Of a stretch of DNA of 64,000 nucleotides, positions 42,124 through 52,117 are shown piece by piece. The notes under the pieces were generated by a model, which was not told where the DNA came from, searched no databases, and saw only the letters and a list, made by a program, of their open reading frames with translations. A program made the position numbers and the translations under genes. Position 1 is the stretch's first letter. Every line of letters begins with the position of its first letter. Source of the stretch: Gari tellinella (taxonomy: Eukaryota > Mollusca > Bivalvia > Cardiida > Psammobiidae); NCBI GenBank assembly GCA_922989275.2, contig OV277863.1, positions 49,334,999 to 49,398,998 on the forward strand, read 5' to 3'.

Positions 42124-42998
42124 GTATGGATATCTCTTACTCTAATTCGTCCTTCGAAATGAAAAATGCGAACATTTTACTTCTAAGAAAACGTCTTTGC
42201 TTGAATAATTTGTGCCTGGATCAGGTACATTGTCACTTGGTGTTTGATAAATGTTGTACATAGTTTGTAAGTCAGGATGTACCTTTATCGATAAATGTAG
42301 TGAAGACATAGCCAATATATACCAATCTCTGTTTCTCATAGTGTTAAAAGTCGAGCGTTTTAATATTGAAATACGAGTAAATACGTTCGATTGAAGGAAC
42401 TGTGATTTATTAGTAGAAACGTGTTTCAGTTATCGACATTCAACTATATTAAGATAAAAGATTTTAGTACGCGATAATAAATAACGATTGATTGTCATTA
42501 AGAATTCATGCACTTACAAGTGGAATTACGAGTAGGAATATAAATTGCCACATAATATACAAGTACTCATGTAGCGACCGAATACTTCACGGCCTGAATT
42601 GTTTTCACACAATATATGAATAAAAGAATTATAGGAATAAAACTATAATTTTAGATATTTGAACAAAAAACCCGTTCACATACATGTATATCAGTAGTGT
42701 TGACATTGGCAATTTGGCACTATAGAAGTAGTTACCTTAAAATACTTAAGCCTTAAGCTAATTGCGTATTATTTTAAAATACACACCAGTATTTTTTAAT
42801 TGAAATCTCTACTAAAGCATGTAGTAGGGTGGCTGTATATGTTAATGGTTTCATAATCGATGTAAAATAATAAAGTTTACTTTTCTTGAAAGTTAAAAAT
42901 ATTGTCACATATGCCAACTATTTTGCTTTAAAGTTAAATAATATCAACGAACGCGTCATTAGTTACACATCGAATCAGTACAGCAGCATTTTATAAAT
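42124..42998. other. Gene 2 intron, no gene seen
   Basis: AT-rich start of the 4.6 kb intron between FN3b of unit 2 and Ig(A) of unit 3. No exon recognised. Confidence 0.5.
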
Positions 42999-43082
42999 AA
43001 ATACGAAAGAAGACTCGAGCAGGAAACGCAACACAAACAATACACCCATCTCTAAAGCAGAACACACAAACAGCATACCATA

Positions 43083-43114
43083 ACACACACACACACACAT
43101 ACACACACACACAC
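43083..43114 (+). repeat. (CA)n microsatellite
   Basis: ACACACACACAC tract with one CATA interruption inside the retroelement end; the equivalent tract at about 38667-38692 is shorter. Confidence 0.85.
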
Positions 43115-43641
43115 GCAATCCCACAATCCAAACAGAAAACAATACGCAAAACAAACATAAAGCAAAGTGAACATAGGAGCCCGCCTTGGTACGGTCAGCA
43201 GCAATCAATAATTAATTATAAATTAACCATTAACAACCACTGGGTGGTTAAACCTGGGTTTAGGGGCGCCCAACCTCACACTTATCTCCTATATTCACCT
43301 ATAAAGACGAACAGTGTACATAAAATATAAACCCTGTTCCACAACCTTACAATCAAAAAGACCGCCAGCACAGTAAGTAAATACATGTAAAACATCTAAC
43401 AAAATTCTCTGACAGGATTATTAGCAACACGGGAAAGAATTAAACATTCAAGCCCGTGCTAAAAATAACCCACTATGGCAACGGTCAAATTGTACTCAAG
43501 CGAATAGTCTGTAGTCACGAGTAACTGTAAGACATGGGAGGGTTTAGGGTACGACAGAGAGGGAGAGAAAAACCAAAGCACGAAAATCCGACATAACTCT
43601 CCCGGTTAAGGACGGCTTTAGAGATATATCATCATGTAGTG

Positions 43642-44950
43642 CTAAGCCCTGTCTGTCGTCGCACAACCAAAGAGGAAAGCATAGTTATCAATTGTAGATT
43701 GATCGATAACCAAACGTGAAGTGCGCAGCAATATAGTTGGATCATAATCTTTTTTGAGGAAAAATGTAATACGTTTCACAAATAGGTTTTGAAGATGCAT
43801 ATGTCCAAGAATCTTACGAAGTCTGTAAATCACATCACCATAAAACTCCGGATGTGAAATACCTTGCCGCAGAAAAGACTTTAAGTCACATTTATACTTG
43901 TTAATGAGAGGAAGATGTCTATAAAAGAATTTAGAAAATGTTTTACGAAGTTTATGAAATCTGTACCCCTGTTTAAGAAGCTTTTCAGTAATAGTTTTAT
44001 TACGAATGTGGAAGTCCTCAACAGAGGTACAAGCCCTAGCAAAACGAATAAGTTGTGAAATATAAACCCCGTAAGATGTAGAACGGGGAACATCGCCATC
44101 TAGATGAGGATAGTTTACAATACTAAAATCAAAATCATCTCGTTTATCGTAAATCTTAGAAGAAACAATACCGTTATTTATTAAAAGATCCAAATCTAAA
44201 AATGGTGCCGATAAATTTGACTCGTTTGTTTTATTAAGGCGTAATTCTTTTGGGTAAATAAAAGGAAACAACGTATCAAAAAATGGGTTGTCTATATTAA
44301 AAATATCATCTAGATAGCGCGATGTGTTGTTAAAGGCTTCGATCATATCTGCCTGTGTATCAGGTTTTAGACTTAGCATAAAGTCCCTCTCATAACAGTA
44401 CAAAAATAGGTCTGCGACAAGGGGCGCACAGTTTGTACCCATAGGGATACCAATCACTTGGCGGTATATGGTACTCCCAAAACGTACATAAATATTATCC
44501 AGAAGAAATGATAGTGATTTACAGACATCGGTGCAAGTCCACATAGTGTAATGCTTAACCGTGTCATTTGTAAAAAATGCACGATCAGTATTACACGCTA
44601 GAAATAGTTTCCTTTCTCTGGCAAAAGTCTTTTCAATAAGTTGTATAAGTTAAGCTTTTATTAAATTATGAGGTAAGGTAGTATATAGTGTTGAAAAAGT
44701 CATACGTACTAATATTGCAAGCTTGGTATTTTCTATGTTCAAGCTTCGTCAAAATTTCATTCGAGTTTTTGATAGACCAAAACAGATTAAGTCCAGAATT
44801 TTCGTAAGTCTTGTCACAATACCTTTGAACATGTTCTTTGATTTTAATTAAAGACGATGTCAAAAGTTTAGAAAGCTTAGTAGTAGTACCTACGAGCCAT
44901 ATGATTGCCCTTGAGTTCCTTCTTAATTGGTCTGTCATATAGACTGTCAA
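43642..44950 (-). pseudogene. Reverse transcriptase fragment with one stop and one frameshift
   Basis: The main frame, 43642-44544, contains GIPMGTNCAPLVADLFLY (RT motif 4-like region), SRYLDDIF (catalytic YxDD as YLDD), SAPFLDLDL and KIYDKRDDFDF, VYISQLIRFARAC. Reading upstream in the same frame continues (FFTNDTVKHYT, LIEKTFARE) to a TAA near 44650, then FSTLYTTLPHN. A one-base T surplus near 44700 shifts the frame to 44666-44950 (LLTSSLIKIKEHVQRYC, YQACNISTYDF). The copy is dead. The N-terminal part and any nuclease domain are not seen. Confidence 0.75.
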
Positions 44951-45282
44951 AATATATCTGCAGTTGTCACCTAGAAATATTAACTTTTCTCAAATTAGTA
45001 CTCTATTGTAATAAGAGTGTATGTGGTTGTCGTGGTGTGTATAGTCTGTAGACATTTCCTTATGTAGTTAACAACAGAAAAACTCATGTAGACTGTAAAA
45101 GTAAGCCTATTCCTGTGGTAAAGAAAGGTAGCAGATTAAATTGGATTAGGGTTCAGTTTAATGTAAAAGAATGGAAACGAGGAATAATTCACTTTCATTT
45201 TCTTCCTGCTGCAAATGCATGAAAAACATAACAACTTGATATTGTTATAAGATCGGGGTATCACGATATAAAACATAGTGAT

Positions 45283-46370
45283 ATATTTACATTCACCCTG
45301 TAAAGTCTCTATGTAATCGTATTAAAAATATGCAGGTCAATTCTCGATGAACCTACGAATCGAATCCGGTTCCAGCCAGTTAGAAAGAGGGCGGAGTCTC
45401 CGCCGCGAAGAAAATCTTCCATACGGCGGAGAGATACCGACCAAGTTAAGATCTACTTTTAGATTATCCGTTTGGGTATCTCCAAACCCCTATTTAAAGT
45501 CGCAGACAGTTCAATTAAAATCAAATTGCGATAAAAAAATTAGATGCTGTTTTTAAGGGAGGTTATCATATTACGCTCCGTCATTAAAGCTGTACGCGTT
45601 CTCTCCCTTCTCCGAGTGTTCTATTTATAGATTAGACAAGTTGTCTTCCAATTACGGTTTGAAATTGACAATTTGTTTACCAGAATTACATAGGAAAGTC
45701 GCTCAAACACAAAATAATGCATTCACACTTACTAAATTGGTAACGTAATGTTCCGTTATGACATATTGAAACTAGCCTATGTGTATTGGATATGCCACGG
45801 ATAGCCGCGGGTGTGTGTACACGCTGACTGTGAAGTCGCATTTCAGCGTTGCTATTCGCGTTGCTGTGTGTAAAGCGTGTATAAAAACTTGCGCCACCTA
45901 ATTGTTTAAAATATGCTTTGATAATGGATATTCAGATTGAATTTTTTGTTTTAGTTTCTTACGAGCGTTCTTAAAGCACAGCGAGAAAGTTTACTGCGTA
46001 AAACCCTGAAATTATCATGTAAATACAGTACATGTAGTAAGGACTACTTTTGACACCATATTTAGAAACTGGAATGGCTATTACATCGATATTACATCTA
46101 TCAAACCCATTTGTCCGGTATATGATATATTCATATACATGAAAACAAATCTGGTCAAACTACAATTAAATGGATGACAGAAAATAAAAATATAAATATA
46201 AGGAATAAACAACATCTTTTTGCCGCTCATGACGGTATGACTACATTAGCTTCGGGGGGCGGGGGTAAGTTTATTGAAAACGCCCTTCGGGCATTTACAA
46301 AACTTACCCCCTGCGAAGCTAATGTAGTCATACCGTCAACGTCAAAAAGATGTTGTTTATTCCTATAATG
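45283..46370 (+). mobile_element. 1.09 kb element, copy 1, ending in a large hairpin
   Basis: From ATATTTACATTCACCCTGTA to GTTTATTCCTATAATG, 1088 bp; matches 48884-49985 over the whole length at roughly 95 per cent by eye. No intact protein. A GC-rich piece GGGCGGAGTCTCCGCCGCG is near its left end and a long inverted repeat forms its right end (46197-46366). No terminal inverted repeat between left and right ends and no clear target duplication, so class is uncertain (Helitron-like or a foldback derivative). Confidence 0.75.
46197..46366. repeat. 170 bp terminal hairpin of the 1.09 kb element, copy 1
   Basis: TATAAGGAATAAACAACATC pairs with GATGTTGTTTATTCCTATA, GACGGTATGACTACATTAGC pairs with GCTAATGTAGTCATACCGTC, and the centre has its own small stem GCCCTTCGGGC. 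Only the loop side (CGGGGGGCGGGGG) is unpaired. Confidence 0.85.
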
Positions 46371-46741
46371 TTTATTATTACAAACACCTGTAACTGACAA
46401 GTATACAGCGGTTGGGGTGATTTTGGGGAAATATAATTACTATTTGGTCCTTTATAGTACTATATATACGTGTCGTGCACAAACAGTGCCTGTCCTGTAA
46501 TAAATAAACAATGTAAAACAATGGCTCCTACAGAAGCCATTTGACCAAGGTCTACACTATTTGACATTGTTCAATGCACTGTTAAATACTCAAATAGTTA
46601 AAATGCAGTAGACTAAATTGGAAACTGGAATCTTCCATTTGAAATTTCACGGACGGAACGTTTCACACATGTGGAACATGTAATTTTAATCATCACCATT
46701 AACCAGGACTCATAAACATGTAATGTATGCTTATATTTCAG
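46371..46741. other. Gene 2 intron, no gene seen
   Basis: Short stretch between the 1.09 kb element and Ig(A) unit 3. A decayed palindrome of the GTGTAGAC type may lie near 46480-46565 (CAAACAGTGCCTGTCC, CTACACTATTTG). Confidence 0.45.
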
Positions 46742-46972
46742 TACCGTACAAAGTTGTGGACATCTTGGAGGGGGACAATCTAACGCTGACGTGTAATGGT
46801 ACAAATATGACAAATGTTCACTGGGAAACTAACAGGGGGAAGAAAGTAAGCAGCGGTGAGGTGCTGAAGGTTTACGGTGTCATCAGGAACGATACAGGAT
46901 TTTACAAGTGCATCGGGAATTCAGACATCGCAACACGTCATACTATAGAAGATGTCTTTCTTGATGTCCAAT
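46742..46972 (+). CDS. Gene 2 exon: Ig(A) domain, unit 3
   Basis: A 77-codon exon, acceptor TTATATTTCAG|TA, donor CAAT|GTAAGCG. EGDNLTLTC, VHW, TGFYKC: canonical. It is very close to the Ig(A) of gene 1 at 5761 (EGDxLxxTC, TxVHW, VDVQ/LDVQ), so unit 3 of gene 2 and the last unit of gene 1 look like the closest relatives. It lies between the two copies of the 1.09 kb repeat. Confidence 0.92.
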
Positions 46973-47405
46973 GTAAGCGTTATATGTAAAACTTTTTTTT
47001 ATCAAATAGTAGTTACTCATATGTTTGAAAAACATCTCCCTTAAATAATTAAAACGTTTACAATTAATTATCACATAACTTGAGGTTTGGGAGTGGAATA
47101 AAGCCATTATATAAATATATTCATGCTCATTACTTATCATTTTAATAAACTTGTTGACAAAAATATATATCACGCGTCATATCATTGTAGTCAACTTGTT
47201 TATTAAAAATGATAAATAATGAGCACTTATGTAAGATCTACTATTTTAGTAATTAGTTTTCAAATGTCAAACTTCCATAAAGACGTAAAAACCTATCCAA
47301 TACTGTCGCTGAAATATTATCGCCTACTTATATTTTTCATCTGATTTCACTTAATCAAATAGGAATTTAATACGGATTTGATTTAGGACCATTCGAATGA
47401 ATGCA
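46973..47405. other. Gene 2 intron, no gene seen
   Basis: AT-rich, with an imperfect inverted pair near 47090-47225 (TTACTTATCATTTTAATAAACTTG and CAACTTGTTTATTAAAAATGATAA, cited in part). Nothing coding recognised. Confidence 0.45.
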
Positions 47406-47406
47406 G

Positions 47407-47469
47407 AACAGCTTGAATCCTGATCCGATACTAGGTAACACGGCAGCTAATCAGGATTCAAGCTATTTG
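47407..47469. repeat. 65 bp palindrome, diverged
   Basis: AACAGCTTGAATCCTGATCC with GCTAATCAGGATTCAAGCTA. Confidence 0.65.
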
Positions 47470-47750
47470 TAGTTGTCAATGCAGTGTTGTAGGCATGGGC
47501 AGTAAGAAGGTTTAATAGACGCAAACTCAACGTATCGTTAGCTGCTGCTTAACCATACCCTTTATTCCGGAAACCTTTTTAAATATAAGTATTTTTTGCC
47601 CGATGGTTTCGGTTGGTTCGAAACATCGAAATCCATGTCGCATTTAACCTTTAGATAATAATTTCTTAACTATCAAATTTCATATGAGATAAGTACTACA
47701 CATGTGACTGTGTGAAGTTGTTGTAAACCTATATAGGTTGTGTTTGAATC

Positions 47751-47963
47751 TACAGTACAACAACCTCTCTATAACGACCACTAAAACAAAGACTAATTGA
47801 CTGTATAAACGACAGGTGACAGCTTAAAACAAGGTGACAGTAAAACAGAAAGCTCCTTCAGGACGTTTCTGTTTTACTGCAACTTTGATTTAAGCAATCA
47901 CCTGTCGTTAACATCTAACAGTTAACACAATACAGTGGTCATAATAGTAATAGTTTTACTGTA
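47751..47963. repeat. Inverted-repeat element, TA-CAGTAAAACCTC family
   Basis: TACAGTACAACAACCTCTCT/ATAACGACCAC at left, GTGGTCATAATAGTAATAGT/TTTACTGTA at right. Inside, GACAGGTGACAGCTTAAAAC pairs with AAGCAATCACCTGTC, and CAGTAAAACAGAAAGC with GTTTCTGTTTTACTG. Confidence 0.75.
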
Positions 47964-48356
47964 GACACAATATACAATGAGGATGTAGGTCTTTCTCGTT
48001 GAAAATAAAACAAATACAGACGCAGTGCAGTTACATGTAGAAAATGACTGGTTCTTGTACATGTGAACTATTTGTCCAAATATATGTATCTGCTTGGTGC
48101 CTGGTCAGATTTGGAGATACTGTTCACAACGGACATTTTTGTCGTTTTTATTTGGAAAGCATAATGCCATACCTTGTATAGGTCGTAAGAGGAGGCGTGT
48201 TGTTTTGATTAGTTGATATATGTGTATTAACCCTTTCCCCCATAGAAGCGATTTTTAGCGTATTTAATTTATTCCTCCGCTGTAGAAAATAGTTCCAGTT
48301 TATACCCTCATGAACAATTACCATTACAAATATTTCATATAACCTAGCATGTTTTA

Positions 48357-48429
48357 CTTAAAGCAGGCTGAAAGTAAAACAGAATGTGCCTTAAGACACA
48401 TTCTGCTTTACTTTCAACCTGCTTTAAGC
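48357..48429. repeat. Near-perfect hairpin, AAGCAGGCTGAAAGTAAAGC family
   Basis: CTTAAAGCAGGCTGAAAGTA and its complement TTTCAACCTGCTTTAAG around GAATGTGCCTTAAGACACATTC. Flanks CCCTTTCCCCCATAGAAGCG and GCTATGGTGTATGGGTTAA as in other members. Lies 67 bases before the Ig(B) unit 3 exon. Confidence 0.8.
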
Positions 48430-48496
48430 GGTCACCTGTCTTCAAAACATGCTATGGTGTATGGGTTAAGTATACGTTTGTTGTCTCATTTTACAG

Positions 48497-48766
48497 ACTC
48501 GGCAAAGATTCTAAACATGTCTGTGAATCAAAACCATCTAAATCCTAATGAAACATATATGATGGAACTTACTGTTGAGGGCAATCCGTCACCAAACATC
48601 ACCTTTATAAAAACACGAGAGGGAAAAGTAGTGTTCTTCAGCAACCAGACAGGCATGGTGAACGTTACTATTGATCCAGTGAGGTGTACAGATCTGGGGA
48701 AATATCAACTGACAGTCAGCAATCAAATAGCTAGCCAGATGGAAAAGGAAGATATATATGTTTATT
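48497..48766 (+). CDS. Gene 2 exon: Ig(B) domain, unit 3
   Basis: A 90-codon exon, acceptor CATTTTACAG|AC, donor T|GTAAGTA. SAKILNMSV, TVEGNPSPNITFIK, IDPVRCTDLGKYQL, IYVYC. Close to gene 1 Ig(B) at 6921 (EGNPSPxITFIK). Non-canonical cysteine pattern kept. An extended open frame to its left is intron sequence containing a palindrome. Confidence 0.9.
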
Positions 48767-48883
48767 GTAAGTAGCTGATGTATGACTCGTACAACGGAAT
48801 GAAACAAATTGTAGCTCCAGATATTTAAAAGACACACACTAGCAGATCTAGGTACAGTGAAGGCAAACAAAAGATATTCTTTA

Positions 48884-49985
48884 ATATTTACATTCACCCT
48901 GTAAAGTCTCTATGTAATCGTATTAAAAATATGCAGGTCAATTCTCGATGAACCTACGAATCGAATCCGGTTCCAGCCAGTTAGAAAGAGGGCGGAGTCT
49001 CCGCCGCGAAGAAAATCTTCCATACGGCGGAGAGATACCGACCAAGTTAGGATCTACTTTTAGATTATCCGTTTGGGTATCTCGAAACCCCTATTTAAAG
49101 TCGCAGACAGTTCAATTAAAATCAAATTGCGATAAAAAAAATTAAATGCTATTTTTAAGGGAGGTAATCATATTACGCTCCGTCATTAAAGCTGTACGCT
49201 TTCTCTCCCTTCTCCGAGTGTTCTATTTATAGATAAGACAAGTTGTCTGTCAATTACGGTTTGAAATTGACAAGTTCAAACAATTTGTTCACCAGAATTA
49301 CATAGGAAAATCGCTCAAACATAAAGCAAAATAATGCATTCACACTTGCTAAACTGGTAACGTAATGTTCCGTTATGACATATTGAAACTAGCCTATGTG
49401 TATTGGATATGCCACGGATAGCCGCGGGTGTGTGTACACGCTGAATGTGTAGTCGCATTTCAGCGTTGCTATTCGCGTTGCTATGTGTAAAGCGCGTATA
49501 AAAACTTGCGCCACCTAATTGTTTAAAATATGCTTTGATAATGGATATTCAGATTGAAATTTTTGTTTTAGTTTCTTACGAGCGTTCTTAAAGCACAGCG
49601 AGAAAGTTTACTGCGTAAAACCCTGAAATTATCATGCAAATACAGTACATGTAGTAAGGACTACTTTTGACACCATATTTAGAAACTGGAATGGCTATTA
49701 CATCGATATTACATCTATCAAACCCATTTGGCCGGTATATGATATATTCATATACATGAAAACAAATCTGGTAAAACTACACATTAAATGGATGACAGAA
49801 AATAAAAATATAAATATAAGGAATAAACAACAACATTTTGCCGCTCATGACGGTATGACTACATTAGCTTTGGGGGGTAAGTTTATTGAAAACGCCCTTC
49901 GGGCGTTTGCAAAACTCACCCCCTGCGAAGCTAATGTAGTCATACCGTCATGAACGTCAAAAAGATTTTGTTTATTCCTATAATG
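48884..49985 (+). mobile_element. 1.09 kb element, copy 2
   Basis: Same orientation as copy 1, about 1102 bp. Small differences include a duplicated CAAGTTCAAACAATTTG insertion near 49270 and a shorter G run in the terminal hairpin (49817-49981). The two copies bracket the Ig(A) and Ig(B) exons of unit 3. Confidence 0.78.
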
Positions 49986-49994
49986 AAATGTCTA

Positions 49995-50132
49995 ACGCTT
50001 TATTTTGAGTTGCAAATAGTCTGGATCCTGACCAGACGCCAGATTACCTGGCTCCAAATTGTCTGCAATGAACAATTTTGTTTTAGCACGATCACGTTTA
50101 TGGCGAGTGAATTACGTCTTCTCTACTGTAAA
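49995..50132. repeat. Composite TA-CAGTGGAG element, right part
   Basis: GTTGCAAATAGTCTGGATCC, shortened palindrome, then TTTTGTTTTAGCACGATCAC, and the end TCTTCTCTACTGTA. It starts right at the end of the 1.09 kb element. Confidence 0.5.
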
Positions 50133-50827
50133 CACCGTTTGAAACAAAATTGAAATGTACTGTTGACTCGTACAATTAATATTGCAACCATTGATTAACC
50201 CTTTCATTGCCACTGGCGCCAAAAGGCGACTTTTCGAACAGTTTTCATCCTGATCATCATCCGAACACTGTTTTGCATTCTTACATATATATTTTAATAA
50301 ATAAATCCCAAAATCTAGCTTGCAGACGACACTATCCATGCAGACGATAGTTTGGCGGTAAAAGGGTCAAAGCAGACGATTAAACTTATCAGTGATAGAG
50401 TGCTCTCGTATATTTATCTCGCGGCAGAGTTCGGTTCACATTGATTGCACATATATGTTTGTCTCTTGATTGGCTTAATACTATCAGTACAGTAAGTAGG
50501 TAAGTTATATATAAAACACAGAAACTATTTTTTACAGGCATTAACTGCATCTTCTCATATATTTGGGCACCAAGGTTATAAAGCATTTGACGTGAGTCTG
50601 AGATCGTTCTTAAGCATTCTATTAACTTAAACGCTTTATAAACTTGGGCGCTGGTCTATAAAGCGTAGTATGTTTAAAGTTTATCCATTGTCTTTTTTCT
50701 TTATGATATAATAATTATAAAGTTAAAATGTATTACAAAACAACTTTTTGATTGAAAAAGTTAACGACTTAAATACATATACATACGTTTGTAATTTACA
50801 TGTAACAAGAGTGTATATCTTCCCTAG
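50133..50827. other. Gene 2 intron, no gene seen
   Basis: A shortened palindrome piece at about 50240-50275 with the CCCTTTCATTGCCACTGGCG and TTTGGCGGTAAAAGGG flanks of other copies. No exon recognised. Confidence 0.5.
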
Positions 50828-51097
50828 GTCCTCCTGTGGTTGATCCAGAAGTAAACATTACTACTAAATTCTACCCACGCATCGGTAAAGAGACACATAT
50901 AATGATAGAGAACTATGGTTACCCATATCCAAACTACACGTGGAGTCATAACAAAGTCCCAATCACTAAGCACAAAGACACAGAATTTGGAAGCAGCATT
51001 GATGTAACTGTAACAGTTGACAATTTCGGCAGCTTCGACGTTGACATGGCAAATGATGAAGGCAGTGTTGATGTTTCTTTCCAACTCATTGCTGAAG
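50828..51097 (+). CDS. Gene 2 exon: Ig(C) domain, unit 3
   Basis: A 90-codon exon, acceptor CTTCCCTAG|GT, donor GAAG|GTGAGAT. PRIGKETHIMIENY, GYPYPNYTW, NFGSFDVDMAND. Core cysteines replaced by Ile and Val; PRLG is PRIG. Matches gene 1 Ig(C) at 9242 best (SxFGxxxVDxAND and GKExxx). Sequons NIT and NYT. Confidence 0.9.
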
Positions 51098-51514
51098 GTG
51101 AGATTGTTTGCAAAGCAAATATTCGATAAACAAGGTCCATGTTGCGTAACGTATTCACTCCTGAAAACTTAAAGAAAAATACTAAATCCAGATTAAGTCT
51201 CGTCCGGTTTTGCCTATATATGGTCGTTGTGTGTACATTTTGCAAAATGACAAATAGGGTAGATCCTGGTCTTATGTCTCCTGATTGGGAAACTAGATCA
51301 GGGTCTGCACTAATGACATAGGACAAGTGTACGTTTGATCTCATTTTTGTTTTGGTTTATTCATATATATAACTATGCATGTCTCAACAATGCGATCTAT
51401 AAATGCTTCTGTTACGAGATACACTGTGTAATAGTAACCAAATAAACTATGTATTTGTCGATTTTAAGCCTAATATTATATAATTCAAACTCGGTTCTGT
51501 CAATCTTAAGCGTA

Positions 51515-51712
51515 TACAAAGTTTGAACGTGGCTGAGCTACGTTTTAACTTTGAAATACGGGTATTTTTGAGTTACGCGAGTTCGCTAGATCTTACACGT
51601 ATTTATCAAGAGCATTGGAATAGAAGTATTTGTGACTAATTATCAAAATTAAAGTGATGATATAAGAACAAATTCGATTTAAGCGAGTTCAAGTCATTGA
51701 GGTTCGACTATA
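51515..51712. repeat. TCGAACTTCGATA-family element, decayed
   Basis: GTTTGAACGTGGCTGAGCTACG, GAGTTACGCGAGTTCGCTAG and AGTCATTGAGGTTCGACTATA. The inner ACGTGGCTGAGCTACGTTTT hairpin matches 11340-11380. Confidence 0.55.
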
Positions 51713-51835
51713 CATACCGTATTTAAACATGTCGGCTAATATTTATCTTCGCTTTCTGTAAATGTTGATAACTTTGTTTTGTAACTCATTATATGTAAAG
51801 TACATTTATGGTGGTAAAATAATTCTATTAAGTTA

Positions 51836-52112
51836 CGACCGGCGGCGGTGGTCCAGTGGTAGAACGATCGACTGCGGTACCAGGGATCGTGAGTTCGATC
51901 CCCTCCGGACCAAATCCTTCGGATGATACTTTATAAACCGAGGTTCGATGTGTCAGTGCTTTACAATGGGAGTAAAAATAATCAGATAACTGTCGATAAT
52001 AACAGTAGCGTATCACGCCCGGGTATTCTGTATCCGCTCCCATCTCTATGGGGCGCAAAATTAACCAATATATAGTAGAAACGGACGTTAGCAAACATAC
52101 AAAACCAAACCA
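51836..52112 (+). repeat. SINE (tRNA-derived), TTTATAAACCGAGG family, copy 2
   Basis: Head CGACCGGCGGCGGTGGTCCA with A box GTGGTCCAGTGGTAGAACG and B box GTGAGTTCGATCC; body CTTTATAAACCGAGGTTCGA; tail GGACGTTAGCAAACATACAA. The head is the best preserved in the window for this family. Confidence 0.78.
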
Positions 52113-52117
52113 ATATA

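Larger units (their letters stand above)
42999..44985 (-). mobile_element. Retroelement copy (probably Penelope-like), minus strand
   Basis: A minus-strand unit: reverse-transcriptase coding remnant (43642-44950), then about 430 bases of A- or T-rich sequence, a (CA)n run at 43083-43114 and an end shared with 38581-38797. The left border (3' end of the element) is about 42999; the other border is unclear. It lies antisense in a gene 2 intron. Clade assignment is an inference from motif memory. Confidence 0.6.

Noticed and set aside
33091..43114. CRISPR-like or satellite array
   Set aside because: Repeats are simple microsatellites or dispersed elements; no regularly spaced repeats with unique spacers, and the window is eukaryotic.
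42975..43208. Minus-strand cysteine/valine-rich small secreted protein
   Set aside because: Translation of a CA repeat and retroelement tail; the copy at 38581 does not keep the frame.
45347..45556. Small protein MNLRIESGSSQLERGRSL with a copy at 48948
   Set aside because: Conserved only because the whole 1.09 kb element is duplicated; the copies diverge after the same point by frame change and no domain is recognised.
51836..51910. Functional tRNA gene
   Set aside because: Same body and tail as the element at 41334; it is the head of a SINE.
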